Assembly: GCA_001643675.2 (NCBI GenBank)
Contig: LSRY02000013.1
Span: 64,501-128,500, forward strand
DNA: 64,000 nt
Direction: 5' to 3'
DNA from: Monocercomonoides exilis
Taxonomy: Eukaryota > Preaxostyla > Oxymonadida > Polymastigidae
This document shows, piece by piece, positions 34,271 to 45,263 of this stretch. A program made the position numbers and the translations under genes. The number at the start of each line of letters is the position of its first letter. Within the stretch, counting starts at the first letter, position 1. A model generated the notes under the pieces. The model saw nothing but the letters and a program-made list of their open reading frames with translations. It was not told the DNA's origin and did no database searches.

Positions 34271-36083
34271 ATGACATTATGTCCCAATTGCAAAACAGAA
34301 TGCACACTGGTGCAAGATCAATATCGCGTTTGCGAAAATTGCGGATATATGGTTTCTGATGGGCTGTTGTTGTCGGACAATCAAATCGATTCAAATGTTT
34401 CTTATTATCCGAAAATTGGCTCAACTTATGTCAGATCTCAAGATTTTTCAACATTTAGCCAAGCAACAATTTCTTCAATGCGATATCCAACTTCCATGAG
34501 AATTCAGTTTAGTTCGGTTCAAAAGAGATTTTTTACAGCTAGAAATATTTTGTCGAGATTTGCTGATCAACTTGGAATTCCACGCTTCATTGAACAAAAA
34601 ACTCTTCAAAGATTAAAGATGTTTATTGATCCTCAATATAAAAACGATGATTTTTGCTCTACATCCGGCAATTCTTCGGACCGAAAATTACAAACGGAAA
34701 AACATTGCTTTTTCGTAACAGAGCTTAATGTTGCTGCTGTTTTGTTTATTGTTGCGCAAAATGATGCTTCACAGGCATATCAAATGAAATTCGTTTCGGT
34801 ATGCTTTTTTTTTTCTTTGTTAGCATAAAATGTTATTTATTCATTAAATAAAGGAAACTTTAGGGATTCCTTTTCCTTTATTTTACCGAACAGTTCGTCG
34901 AATTTGCAGAAATTATCACCTGTCAGTAACCTCTCCTCCAATACTGAAGTTTTCTTCGCAAATTGTGAAACAATTGAATTTGCGAGGTCAATGGCAAATA
35001 ATGGAGAAGCAAGAACTTCTATTCTCGCTAATTGAAGATCATGTTAGTGGAAAGGATCCGATAGTTTGTGCAGTAAGCTTATTTGTGCTAGTTGCAGATT
35101 TGATGAAGCTGGATTTCATTCCAGAGTCTTGGATTGTTGTTCATAGGCGGGAACTGAGGAATAAAAGAAATTCGAAGACACCAAAATTGAAAGTTTCAAA
35201 AGCAAAAAGAAAGAAAGAATTAATTGAAGATGACGATTCATTTTCTCTGTCTGGTGGAGACAGTTATCCAATTGCAGAAAAGTTGTACGATGAGGAGTGG
35301 ATCAATTCTATCAAATCACAGAAAGTAGAAATCAAAGAACAAAACAAAAAGATATCTTCGCTAAGTCAAAATTCTAATTCGTCAATAGAAGCAATTGATG
35401 GTGACAACATATCTGGGTTATTGCCTTTGACTCATGAAGGATTTCAGGAGCATTCACAACCGTCTGCCGGTTCACCTTCTCTTCTTCAACCAGAATCGCA
35501 CTGGCTTACCAATTCGACACCTGTCACATCTCCGCCTGTTAGCTACAGGGCTTTGAGTCCAACACAAATGAAAATAACAACATATGACGTTATCTGTTAT
35601 TTGCATGAAAAACTTTCAACTCTAACGTTTGGGATTTCTTCCGCTTTCAAGCGCATTTCAGAGTTCAATGATATTATTATGAATGAAACCGAAGTTCTGC
35701 TTCCTTCTCTTTATAATGAGGCAAAAACAATTGAAGAAAAAAGACTCTTATTCAAGAAAGAAAAAAAATGGTTTATTGAACAATTTGGACAATTAATTAC
35801 CCCAACAGAAAATGACGATAACTTGATAGAAAGTGAAATGAGAGAAGAAGGCGAAACATTAATGTTTTATGAAAAAGAAAAAGAAAAGCTTGATCTGGAG
35901 AGAGAAAAATGCAAGGCGGTTGATTATAAAATACCATCTGAAGTGCAACCAGCAAAGGACGAAGATTTAAGCGAGGATGAAAATGAAAGTGATGAGATTT
36001 TTTCATATTCAATGTTATTATCAAATACAGAAAAAGAGATAAGGAAAACTATAAACGACATAAAGTTAGAGACCATGCTATAA
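34271..36083 (+). CDS. TFIIB-family transcription factor, Brf1-like
   Basis: Exon 1 34271-34798, exon 2 from about 34853 to 36083; ~585 residues. The N-terminus is a zinc ribbon (CPNCKTECTLV, then CENCGYMV). Two cyclin-fold regions follow (RFFTARNILSRFADQLGIPR and NVAAVLFIVAQNDASQ, then GIPFPLFYRTVRRICRNYHL and DPIVCAVSLFVLVADLMKLD). The C-terminal half is charged and low complexity. The order of domains and length suggest Brf1, the Pol III initiation factor subunit that recruits RNA polymerase III with TBP; a TFIIB paralog or Rrn7-like Pol I factor remains possible. Problem: the obvious donor (TCG/GTATGC at 34799) ends in phase 0 while the obvious acceptor (AAAG at 34852) needs two leftover bases, so the junction is not resolved. 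Confidence 0.65.
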
Positions 36084-36164
36084 ATGTTAAAAAGAATAAA
36101 TTTGCACAGGAAATTGAGGACTTGAGTCATTTCAACATTTGTATAATGTAACCATGAATTGGAT

Positions 36165-36171
36165 AAAAAAA
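36165..36171 (-). terminator. Pol III T-run terminator of SRP RNA
   Basis: Seven consecutive T on the minus strand directly after the SRP RNA 3' end, the standard RNA polymerase III stop signal. Confidence 0.8.
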
Positions 36172-36468
36172 GAACTGCAGTCATCCTACATGAAGGCTGC
36201 CCAAAGACCCAATCCGATTGCTCAAATCTGTCTTCCCTCAAGCTGCAATGAGGCAACTTTGCGCTGCTCAGTTTCCTGCCTGACGCGGTTCATCGCTCTT
36301 TAACAACAAAGCCACGTGTCTTTCCAGTCACGCGCCTATGTTGACACTGCTTACCGAGGGGCAAATCTTCAACGCAACCAACACTGGGATTGAAACAACC
36401 CAGCACCATTCCCACAACCCACATGGAGGGCAGGCTACCCTGACAGTGGCGCGCAACTACCACCTCCG
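36172..36468 (-). ncRNA. signal recognition particle RNA (7SL type)
   Basis: About 297 nt on the minus strand, GC-rich inside AT-rich DNA. The SRP helix 8 signature is at 36292-36260: TGAACCGCGTCAGG, GGAAAC, TGAGCAG, matching the near-universal TGAACC...CAGG...GGAAAC...AGCAG pattern with its GGAA tetraloop, the binding site of SRP54. A helix 6-like hairpin (CGTG-ACTGGAAAGA-CACG) precedes it, with a GGAA loop. The 5' part contains two short stem-loops like helices 3 and 4 of the Alu domain. A TATA box lies ~25 bp upstream and seven T follow the 3' end, fitting Pol III transcription. The RNA scaffolds SRP, which directs secretory and membrane proteins to the ER, as needed by the giant surface proteins nearby. 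The exact 5' end is estimated to within ~10 nt. Confidence 0.9.
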
Positions 36469-36492
36469 ATTTACAACATTGCGAATTTTTGG

Positions 36493-36500
36493 TATATATA
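36493..36500 (-). promoter_or_regulatory. TATA box for SRP RNA
   Basis: TATATATA within a palindromic GGTATATATACC, about 25 bp before the estimated SRP RNA start on the minus strand. The spacing fits a Pol III gene with an upstream TATA element. Confidence 0.6.
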
Positions 36501-37168
36501 CCGAAAAAACGGCAATATTATCGAATTAGGGGATAGATCACAAATTCAAATATTTTTTATTTTTGAAAGCTTGATTGTTTAAAATATTTTCTTAAAATTT
36601 CTTAATTTTCTCGCTATTCGGTTCATTTAGTTTTTGTTTTTATAAAATTAATGAAAAATTGCTCGATGAAAGTTAGAATATATTTTTGATTATTTTTTTG
36701 AAAAGTTTAATGCGTATTAATCAAATAATCAAGATATTTGTTTAAATGTTGAACTTCTGTTTGACTTTTATGATGCATTTCATGTTAAAATTAAAATTGT
36801 GCAAAATAAAAGAAAAATTGAAGTTACAATCATTATTTTCTTATTTTCAAGTTGACATGCTCTCAGTTTCTTTCATCAAACATTTTGTGTTTGTAAAAAT
36901 ATGGATGATAATAAATGAGTTATATTTAAATCTTATAATTTCTATCGATGAATGATTATATATTTTTACAAGAAAAGAAAAGAATGAACCAATATGCATC
37001 TCCATCAAAGACTATTTTATTTAGGACGAAAAGCCAAAAAAAAAAAAAAATAAGTGAATACAAAAAATGTTAACTTGAAATGAAATTGCCATCTCTTGTT
37101 CATGCTTAACATAAACTGAGAAATAACTATTGTCCACCAAAATACATGAAATGATTTCTTATATACAT
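36501..37168. other. intergenic between SRP RNA and HisRS
   Basis: AT-rich spacer. Contains the upstream region of the SRP RNA and the 3' flank of the histidyl-tRNA synthetase gene. No further gene seen. Confidence 0.55.
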
Positions 37169-39190
37169 CTACTCTTCTTTTTCTGCTTTTTGTTCAGTTT
37201 CTTTTTGTGCTGCTTCTTTTTGTTCTGCCTCTTTTGCTTTTGCCTGTTCCCTTCTTCTTTCTTTCTCTCTCCTTTTTGCTTCTTTTTTGGCCAGCTCTGC
37301 TGCTTCCTTCTCTTTCTGCTCTCTTTCTGCAATTTCCCTCTCTTTCCTTTCTTGCTCTGCCACAACCATCCACACCCTGATCTGCTCAATAAGCTCTTTG
37401 TCTTCCAGCGAGAATGTCTTCATCTTCACTTCCTCTGCCTTCTCAGTCTGGACACTATCTGAAGGTGTTGAAGAAGAGGAAGGAGCCAACGAAGATGACT
37501 GAGAAACAGAGCTCTCTGCATTCTCTTTGCTTTCTTGAGGCTTCTTCCCCTTTCCTCCACCAGGGGCATTCTTCTTTCGCTCTTCCACGCGCTTCGCCAC
37601 AACTGTCCCTTCCTCCACTTCTCTCTGCCCCATCTGCACAAGCACTGCTATCTCCTGCCGCACACACTCCGGAATGATCTGCTTCGTGTTGCAGTTTGTG
37701 CTCTTCCACAGCTCCACCCGCAGCCCACTCGCTGCCAGCTTCATCTCTGCCCTGAACAACGCCCCAAGCACCTCTGCGCTCCCAACCTCCTCTTTCGAAA
37801 AGCCGATCGGTGCAACCATCACATCCGCCTTCCCTCTTCCCAGCACCCCTGCCTCTCTCAGCCGCTCCTCTGTCACCAGTGCCACCAGCCTCTCAAACCC
37901 AATCCCAAACCCAATGGCCGGTATGTTCCCCAGCGATGGAGACAGAATCCCAATCAGCTTGTCGTACCGCCCACCTCCAACACACGTGCCCTGCGAGCTC
38001 ATCCCCGTTGCAGCGTCCCAGAAGCACCCTTCGAAGATCAGCCCTGTGTAGTAGTCGTGCCCTCTCGCCAGAGACGGGTTGAAGCACAGGCACAACGGAA
38101 GCGCTGTGCTCGATACAACGCCATAAACCTTCCTAAGCGTGCCAATTGCAGCCACAACTTCGCTTCGCTGAGGAAACGCCAAAAGTGACTGCGCCGATGG
38201 AGCATCTGATCCCGCTGCGCTGCTTAAAGATGAGGAGGTACTTTCGTCTTTCTCTTTCTCGTTCTGATAAAACGGCGAGTCGAGAATCATCTTTTCCACT
38301 TTTTCGAGCATTTCCAGGAATTGCTTGTGCAACGTTTCCGAGAATTTTGTGGTGGGTGCTCCTTCACCCGGAGTGACAGGCTGTGCAACATTCGGCCTGA
38401 TTGCAAATTGATCCAAAAACTCCAGCTTGCTCACTGCTTCCTTGTTCACTCCTTTCCCAATCAGCTCCTCCTCCACCTTCACCCATGGCAGCTTGTCCAG
38501 CTTGTCAATGCTGCTGCAGCACGTCATCTGAAGCTCCGGTTGCACCCCGCACACACCCATCAGCGCCCGCAGAAGCACTCGGTGGTTCAGGAAGATCGTG
38601 AATGTCGGGGTGAGCGAAAGCGCCTGGAATATCTCTGCCAGGATAAGGATCGTGCGGATGTCGGGAAAGTCGGGCATCTCCACCCCGATCATGTCGAAGT
38701 CGAACTGCATGAACTCCCTGAACCTCCCTTTTGCCTTCGACACGTTCTCTCCCCGGTACACCTTCCCATACTGGTACCGAGCAAACGAACGCAGATTGTG
38801 CTGCGCTACATATCGTGCAAGCGATACCGTAAGATCAAACCGCAGAGCCAGCCGCTCGTGCTCCAGAGCGCCGCCTTCTTTCGCTTCTTTCTCGTCCTCG
38901 CTACCCTCCACCCTCGGAACAATATCGTAGATCTGCTTCGTCGTCTCTTCGCTCGCCTTTGCATATAGGATTTCCCTTCGCTCCATCACCGGCGTGTCCA
39001 GCTTCGGTATTGAATGCTTTTTGAAAACAGATTCAATCGTGTTCAGCACCCAGTCCCTCTTAGCCATTTCACTAGGTTCGATATCTTGCATCCCTTTGGG
39101 CGGCTTCAGGATAAATCCTTGTGCCACTTGCTTTCCTTCTGCATCGCTTGAAACAGCAGTCATTATGTTGATCATGCCCATAGCATTCAT
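37169..39190 (-). CDS. HARS: histidyl-tRNA synthetase
   Basis: 673 residues, no intron. Class II core: motif 1-like N-terminus KGMQDIEPSE, motif 2 region QYGKVYRGENVSKAKGRFRE, HisA signature LARGHDYYTG (Leu of the usual ARGLDYY is His), HisB-like GGGRYDKLIG, motif 3 GFGIGFERL. The anticodon-binding domain follows (DVMVAPIGFSKEEVGSAEVL). Charges tRNA-His in the cytosol. Family members usually run ~500 residues. The excess is a Ser/Pro stretch in the core (ESTSSSLSSAAGSDAPSAQS) and a ~170-residue Lys/Glu/Ala-rich C-terminal tail, predicted helical and absent from most HisRS. Start at 39190 is the first ATG; MNAMGMINIM offers nearby alternatives. Confidence 0.95.
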   Translation of the reverse strand: MNAMGMINIMTAVSSDAEGKQVAQGFILKPPKGMQDIEPSEMAKRDWVLNTIESVFKKHSIPKLDTPVMERREILYAKASEETTKQIYDIVPRVEGSEDEKEAKEGGALEHERLALRFDLTVSLARYVAQHNLRSFARYQYGKVYRGENVSKAKGRFREFMQFDFDMIGVEMPDFPDIRTILILAEIFQALSLTPTFTIFLNHRVLLRALMGVCGVQPELQMTCCSSIDKLDKLPWVKVEEELIGKGVNKEAVSKLEFLDQFAIRPNVAQPVTPGEGAPTTKFSETLHKQFLEMLEKVEKMILDSPFYQNEKEKDESTSSSLSSAAGSDAPSAQSLLAFPQRSEVVAAIGTLRKVYGVVSSTALPLCLCFNPSLARGHDYYTGLIFEGCFWDAATGMSSQGTCVGGGRYDKLIGILSPSLGNIPAIGFGIGFERLVALVTEERLREAGVLGRGKADVMVAPIGFSKEEVGSAEVLGALFRAEMKLAASGLRVELWKSTNCNTKQIIPECVRQEIAVLVQMGQREVEEGTVVAKRVEERKKNAPGGGKGKKPQESKENAESSVSQSSSLAPSSSSTPSDSVQTEKAEEVKMKTFSLEDKELIEQIRVWMVVAEQERKEREIAEREQKEKEAAELAKKEAKRREKERRREQAKAKEAEQKEAAQKETEQKAEKEE

Positions 39191-39760
39191 TTGTTCAATT
39201 CTTTTTTGGTCGTTTCAATGGAACGAGAATGTTCAGAAGGAGACACCGAATGTGAGAAAACAGAAAAATATGCATTCATTCGTGTTCTTGAACAGGATCA
39301 CTGAAGCGATTTTTTATAATGAGCTACATATCTTTGTGTGTGGAGAGTTTTTTTATTTGCGAAAACAAGTGAAAATGAATTTTAAAGCTTTATCCAGAAT
39401 GACATTATAGATTAAAGACATATTACAAAATGCTTCTGGCACCAAATGCTTCATGCTAATTTTGAAGGATTTATAATACGAATTTGAATGAAATTACAAA
39501 AAACTTGTTATAATTATTTGTGATTATATATTCCGAATATAAGAGAAATCCTTTAAAAAGATCAATGTAATTACTATTTATTCGAGTGGAAGCTTGTTCA
39601 CATGCTGGCAGATTCCTTTCGAAAATAGCCATTTGAAGTGAGAGAGAAAAACAAAAAATTCAATAATCCGATCTACAAATTACTGAAAAATTATAAAAAG
39701 ATACGAATAGAACATTTGATGGGAATGCATTGGATCCGCATATCAACTATTCTCAGTCTT
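39191..39760. other. intergenic upstream of HisRS
   Basis: 570 bp holding the HisRS promoter side and the 3' flank of the truncated surface-protein copy. No gene or RNA recognised. Confidence 0.5.
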
Positions 39761-42700
39761 TCATTTTCTTGAAATAATTGACGAATAACCAGTGTTGGAT
39801 TGGTTATTGCCTTCTTTTGATTCCTCCAAGTCTATTGCATCAGACATTGTGAGCACAGCAGCTCCTGAAGGGAAAAGTTGAATGAACTCTCTTTTGAGAT
39901 GTGTCAAAGTCGGTCTATCTTCTCCGTTTTGTGCAAATCAAGCTTATATTAACTGAAGAAGTTTTGATTCTTCAGCCTTTCTGAAATTCGGAATTTCACC
40001 ATTAACAATCTTTTGACCTGCCACCTCACCTTCATGCTCCCTTAACGGGATGTGGAGTGTCAGGCACTCCCACAGCATCATCCCGATCGAGAACACCACC
40101 GACTTCTTTGTTGCCCCCATGTTCTTGTTGATCAGCAGCTCTGGCGCCTTCCACCTCAAACACTCTTTTCTGTTGTCATCGTCATCCTCAAAGGCAGAAG
40201 AAGGAAGAGAGTCTTCATCATCATCACTTGCAGACGTGATAACAGTCGACGATGAGATGGATGATGAATCAGAATCACCAGATGAGAAGTCAGAATGCAT
40301 CACAATGCAAATGACCATGTGTTCTGAGAATAACACAATGTGAGGACTCAGATTAGCCAACGATTGAAGAGGATTTTCCATTTCATCAAATGAGTGAAGT
40401 GCAAGATTGGCCACCCAGAACAGGATCTGTGCTGCTGCAAGCTCTCGCTCCTCCAGAGTGCCAATCGCCATCAGCTTCTTCTCGTTCCTCCCATGAAGCA
40501 TCATGAACAGCGAATCCCTCAAGTCCACAATCAGCTTCTCATGAGGAGATGAACACGCCATTGCATCCACCAGATTGGACATTGAAGAGGTGGTTGGGCA
40601 TGGATCCTCCCCACGAACAAATGTTGAATCTGAATCAGTTGTTGAAGTGGATGAAATGGATGGAGATGGAGTTCTCTTCCTTATCTCTTCTTCTTCCTTT
40701 TCGTCAACCTTCTCCAGCATCCATTCAGGGATCTTATCTGAATCCTTTCCCAGAATGTATTCAGTCGATCCACTCTCAGCTAGCAAATGCTCTGAAGACT
40801 CTGAATGTTGCATGTTCGTATCATATACCCTCTTCTTCGTCCTTTCATCGTTCTTCTTCTCAGCCTCCCTCTCCGCTCTCCTCCACTGCTCTTCTGGCGA
40901 CATCTCCATCGTCACCATCTCGAATGCCTTCGGATCCTTCTTCACTGTGTCTTCCACAATCACTTCAAGCTCCTCAGTCCTCTTCTTTTGCTTTTTCCAT
41001 CGAATAACAAACAAAATAAATCCTACAAAAACAATAAAAAACAAAACGACCAACACAACCACAATAATCGGCCATGTTGAACTTTCTTTCTTTTCTCCTT
41101 CAACAAGTTTATCATTTCCTGTCTTTGATTCTGTTTTGTTCTTCAGAATCTGCGGAGAAGTCGCAGCCAATTGTTTCCCAAACAAAATCATCACTGACAC
41201 CTCTGTTTCATCTGCAATTGCTGAAATATTTTCAGATGGAATTCTTCCAATCACTTCATTTTCTGATATGAAACTGTCTTTCTCAAAACGATATGTCTCA
41301 ACCAACTTCACATCTCCTGTTTTGAATACAAGTCTGAATGACAAATCACAAGGAAGAAGAAGTGCTCCTTTGAATTTTATTGAAATATTGTTTCCATTTT
41401 CAATGAGGGATGCCTCTTCGAGTTTTGGAATGAAGAAAGATGATGATCTTTCTCCTGCTATTCCACCACGGGTGCATCCATCATTCAGAATCCAAAGCGA
41501 TGAATTGTCTTTCACTCCATCTCCTCCTTTAAAATTGGAAATAGTCAATGAAGCAGAATCAGAGCAAATGATGTTTCGTCGAAGAGAAGGATATTTCTGA
41601 ACAAAAGGATTGTTGTTGAAGAATTCTCCTTTCTCTATTGTCACATTGCCAGCAGATATGGATAATCCTCCTGACGAAGAATTCGATATTATCACATCCT
41701 TCATCATCAATGAAGTATTCGCTGAATGAACAAGTGATCCATTCCATTCGCAGATTTCTTCAAAAGAATTAATTCTGTCACTTTCCTTTTCTTTCTCAAG
41801 AACTCCAATAAATCGACATAAATCCATCAAAACATTCGTTGCATTGCTCACCTCCACAACACTTCCTTTTTCAGACAATGAAACACAATTCGTGCAAGTG
41901 CAGTTTGAAAGTGTTTTTTGAGCAGAAGTTGAAGAAACAGAGAGAACAAAAGGACCTCCTGAATTCCTTGAGCAGTTGTTGAATGAGGAGATTTCAATCG
42001 AAATTGTTCCTGAATTCGTACCATGAATCGCAATGATGCAGCCCTCAGACAGCTTCACTTCTTCGGTCACCACCCAATTAAATGCAACTTCTTTGCATTG
42101 ACCGATCTCAAATACATTTGATGTTGATTCAATCTGTTCCAGTCTGAAATTTGTGATATTGATTTCATCTCCATTTAGCAGAAAAGTTGACTTCTTGAAC
42201 GAAAGGAGTGACACTGAGCAGTTGTCAACATGCAGAATTCCATTTTCGATGCTCAACAATGTTGAATTGAGAACAATCGATTCAATGTTTTCTGATTGGC
42301 CAACCGAAGAGAAATCAACAATTGAAAGAGAAAGCTGTCCATTTGCTTCATGGATAATTGAACTTCCAGAATAACAAAATGACTTGCCAAAGTAAAACTT
42401 AACACTTTCGATCCGAACTTTCTCTGAAGTTGTGATAAGACTTCCCTCGTTGGTTATTGTTGAGTTCAGATGAACCAAAGCAGCTGAGGGAGATTCCAGC
42501 GAGTGTATGCTGACATTATGAGCACTGCATTCCCCAACAACAACTGTTTCCTTTGCGATTAGCAGTTGAGAATATGATGAAGGAATGATATGTTGAACTC
42601 CCGTATCCAATGATTGACATGGTGCATTGAATTCTCCACATTGCTTGCTGTCTGTATGATTTTCAGAAACTGAAGACACAAATATCGTCTCGCTCTGGTA

Positions 42701-44176
42701 TTTCACAACCCTCAGCAGCAGATCTTCTTCCCCCACAAACGAGTCTGTTGTGCAGCCCCATATCGCCCGCTCCTTCACAAAAGGTGCTCGGAAGTCCAGC
42801 AAGAATTGCTCTTCAACAATTTGAGTCTCGATTGAGTGGCATCGGACATACACATCTCTTCCTCTCAATGCAAAATTGTTTTTGAAGGTGATATTCGACA
42901 TCATAAAGTTTAGAGGATTCTCAGCTACAGATGCGCATTCCAGAAACAGCCACCCGCCTCTTCCGGTTGTTGAGCAGAAGCACTCAGAAATCGTACAAAA
43001 AGAGCAATCGAAACTTCCTCCCTCATTCAACACACAAAACATCCCTCCCCCCTTTTCACACTTCAACCCTCCACATCTTTTCATCGTTGTGTTTCGAATA
43101 ACCATTTTCAAAGACTCGCCATTCAAATTTCGAATGACGGGAATATCATCAGTTGTGTTCTGGGTTATATCTTCAAATATATTCCACTCAATAACAATAT
43201 CCTGTTCAATTTCATTGCTTGATTTTTTATCTCCACCTGAGCTCTTTGATATGCTCAACCCATTTGCGCCTTCTATATCGATTTGCTTCATCGTTAAATT
43301 TTTTAAATTCAAAATCGTTGAAGAAAACACAGAAATCACATCCTTTGAAAAAGGCAGCGATTGCATTGTCACTAATTCCAATTGAACTGTGCCTCCATCT
43401 GCCTTGATCAACCCATAGCTGATTATTTCTTCTCTGCTTTCTTCCATTTTAGTGAATGAACAGTCCTTCACAGTCAACAACGCATCACTTGAGCCAACAT
43501 GCATCAAACTTTTTACATCACCAGTGAATGAAGATGACATCACAAAGTTTATCAGTTCGAAGTTTGTAATTCCATGGATCTTCATTGCTGCTCCTTCTGC
43601 TCCTTCAAGCGATGAGAGACACTCTAAAGAACACATTTCTTCATCATCCGATTTCACTGAAATTCCACTCACATCAACACTCTTCTGAAGATACCCTTTT
43701 CCAATGATGTTTATATTCTTTTCATTTCCTTTCGGAAATCGATCCAAAGAATAATCAATTGACAGGCAAGGATAATCTGAGAATCCACACACACTCACAT
43801 CACAACCTTCGCTCCCAATAAATATCTCTGACCCAATCGCTCGCCAGAATAAAACCAGTGGGATGGAATTCGTTGTGTCACTCCCATCAAAACCTCTCAG
43901 CGAATCCAATGAAATATCAGCCAGCTGCTCAGACACAAATGGGAGAGAGGTGTTTGTGATGCTCTTTGTCAAGTTGGATGACTCAACAAACAGATCATTT
44001 CCATATTTGGCAGTATTTGGATTATCAACATCAAACACCGGTAATGATATCACAAACGAAGGATCTCTATCCATCAACTTCAATGCCATTCCTCCTCCAA
44101 AGTCAGATTTCTCCTCTCCAGTTGGTGCAGTACATCCTGTGAATGTGCATGAAATAACATCCAATTGCACATTCAC
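39761..44176 (-). pseudogene. truncated copy of the giant beta-helix/kinase-tail surface protein
   Basis: Open from 44176 to 39944, then readable in the same frame through TAA (39946-39944) and TGA (39940-39938) to a final TGA at 39763-39761. The N-terminus begins mid-repeat (NVQLDVISCTFTGC), aligns with the middle of a repeat of the plus-strand copy, has no signal peptide, and is preceded by an in-frame TGA at 44191-44189. The ectodomain has two CGxxxxPC repeats (CGFSDYPC, CGEFNAPC), a transmembrane helix (WPIIVVVLVVLFFIVFVGFI), a basic stop-transfer, and the same cytoplasmic tail as the plus copy with an APEL motif. The two stops fall in the last part of the kinase-like C-lobe; beyond them EDRPTLTHLKREF is still conserved. 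It lacks both a proper start and an intact end, so it is most likely a pseudogene. Splicing does not remove the stops in any way I could find. Confidence 0.8.
40044..41004 (-). repeat. 961-bp inverted duplicate, copy A (cytoplasmic tail cassette)
   Basis: Reverse complement of 55933-56893, the same length with no difference found by eye. It begins at TTCGATGGAAAAAGC just after the transmembrane helix and ends at CACATCCCGTT inside the kinase-like lobe. Sequence on either side diverges at once. Confidence 0.9.
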
Positions 44177-45263
44177 ATTATCTGCGAATCAATAACTCCC
44201 ACTTTGTTTCATAGAAGAAGGGAATAATTCACCTCATTTGAACGCCATGAAAGTTGAATGTTTATAACATTTATTTGCTGTTAAATAAAAAATTCGGTCA
44301 CTGCGAATTCAAGTGTTTGCAAACATTTTCCAACAAAGCTTTTCACATTGCCATCAATTTATTCCCCGTTGGCCATATATCAAATAAACTATTTTCAAAA
44401 CATTGACTGTAATGCTTAAATCATATTTACTCAAATCCCTCTATCTGGATACACAATGTTGCACTCGTGAAAAACCGTGTGATGATTATATCATTTTTCA
44501 CAAATCAAAGCTTTTGGTTTTCCACTCAACTTAGTAACTATTTTTATTTGGAATAGTGTTGTTTTTGATGATTGTAATAAATATATCTTTCTTTCGAATC
44601 TGCATTTAAATGATCACATGTTTTCGTTTCATTTTAACTTGCTTTCTGTTTGTCAATAAATGAAACCATGACTTTTTCTTTCTTCTCCATTTCCTATTTT
44701 TTCTTTTTCGTTAAACAATCATCATCTTTTTCGTTCAAAATACCAGTGCCTCTTAGCTTTTAAAAAGATGATGATAAAAAATCTATCATTCATTCGTTCA
44801 AATGAAAATAAAATTAAATAAACAAACAAAAAAATTTCAAACTAAATTATTTCAAAAGTATATATTTGAAAAAAATATATTTAACCCGATTTTTTCTTTC
44901 AAGTGATATCACTTTATTGTGTTCATTTTTAAAAATATTCAAATCAAATTTTCGAAATGAAAATTATGAACAAAAAAAAATATGATTTCAAAAATTATCA
45001 CCCAAATATTTATTTTGTATTGATATTCAAATTTTATTAGTGCATAAATATTTCCTTTTCTTTTTCCCGCATTTATGGTATTCTAACTTTAATAAAAAGT
45101 TCATTATGCACATATTTCACCTCATCATTAAACATAAATAATAACAAATAGCGCAAATTCATGAATTACTCGAGAACTTTTGATTGCAGATGATGTGCAC
45201 ATTAACTTGGTTTGACAAACAACCCATTATTTCCTTTTGTTTGAAAGTTAAAAATATCGAAAT
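44177..45263. other. divergent intergenic region between the two surface-protein genes
   Basis: 1.09 kb of AT-rich DNA between head-to-head family members. A perfect 14-bp inverted repeat lies at 44718-44731 and 44762-44775 (ATCATCATCTTTTT arms, 30-nt loop). The end near 45263 should contain the promoter of the giant gene. No coding potential seen. Confidence 0.5.

Noticed and set aside
40575-41600. Plus-strand 341-codon frame opposite the truncated surface gene
   Set aside because: Complement of low-complexity Ser/Asp/Glu coding sequence; the minus-strand frame carries the transmembrane and kinase-like motifs.
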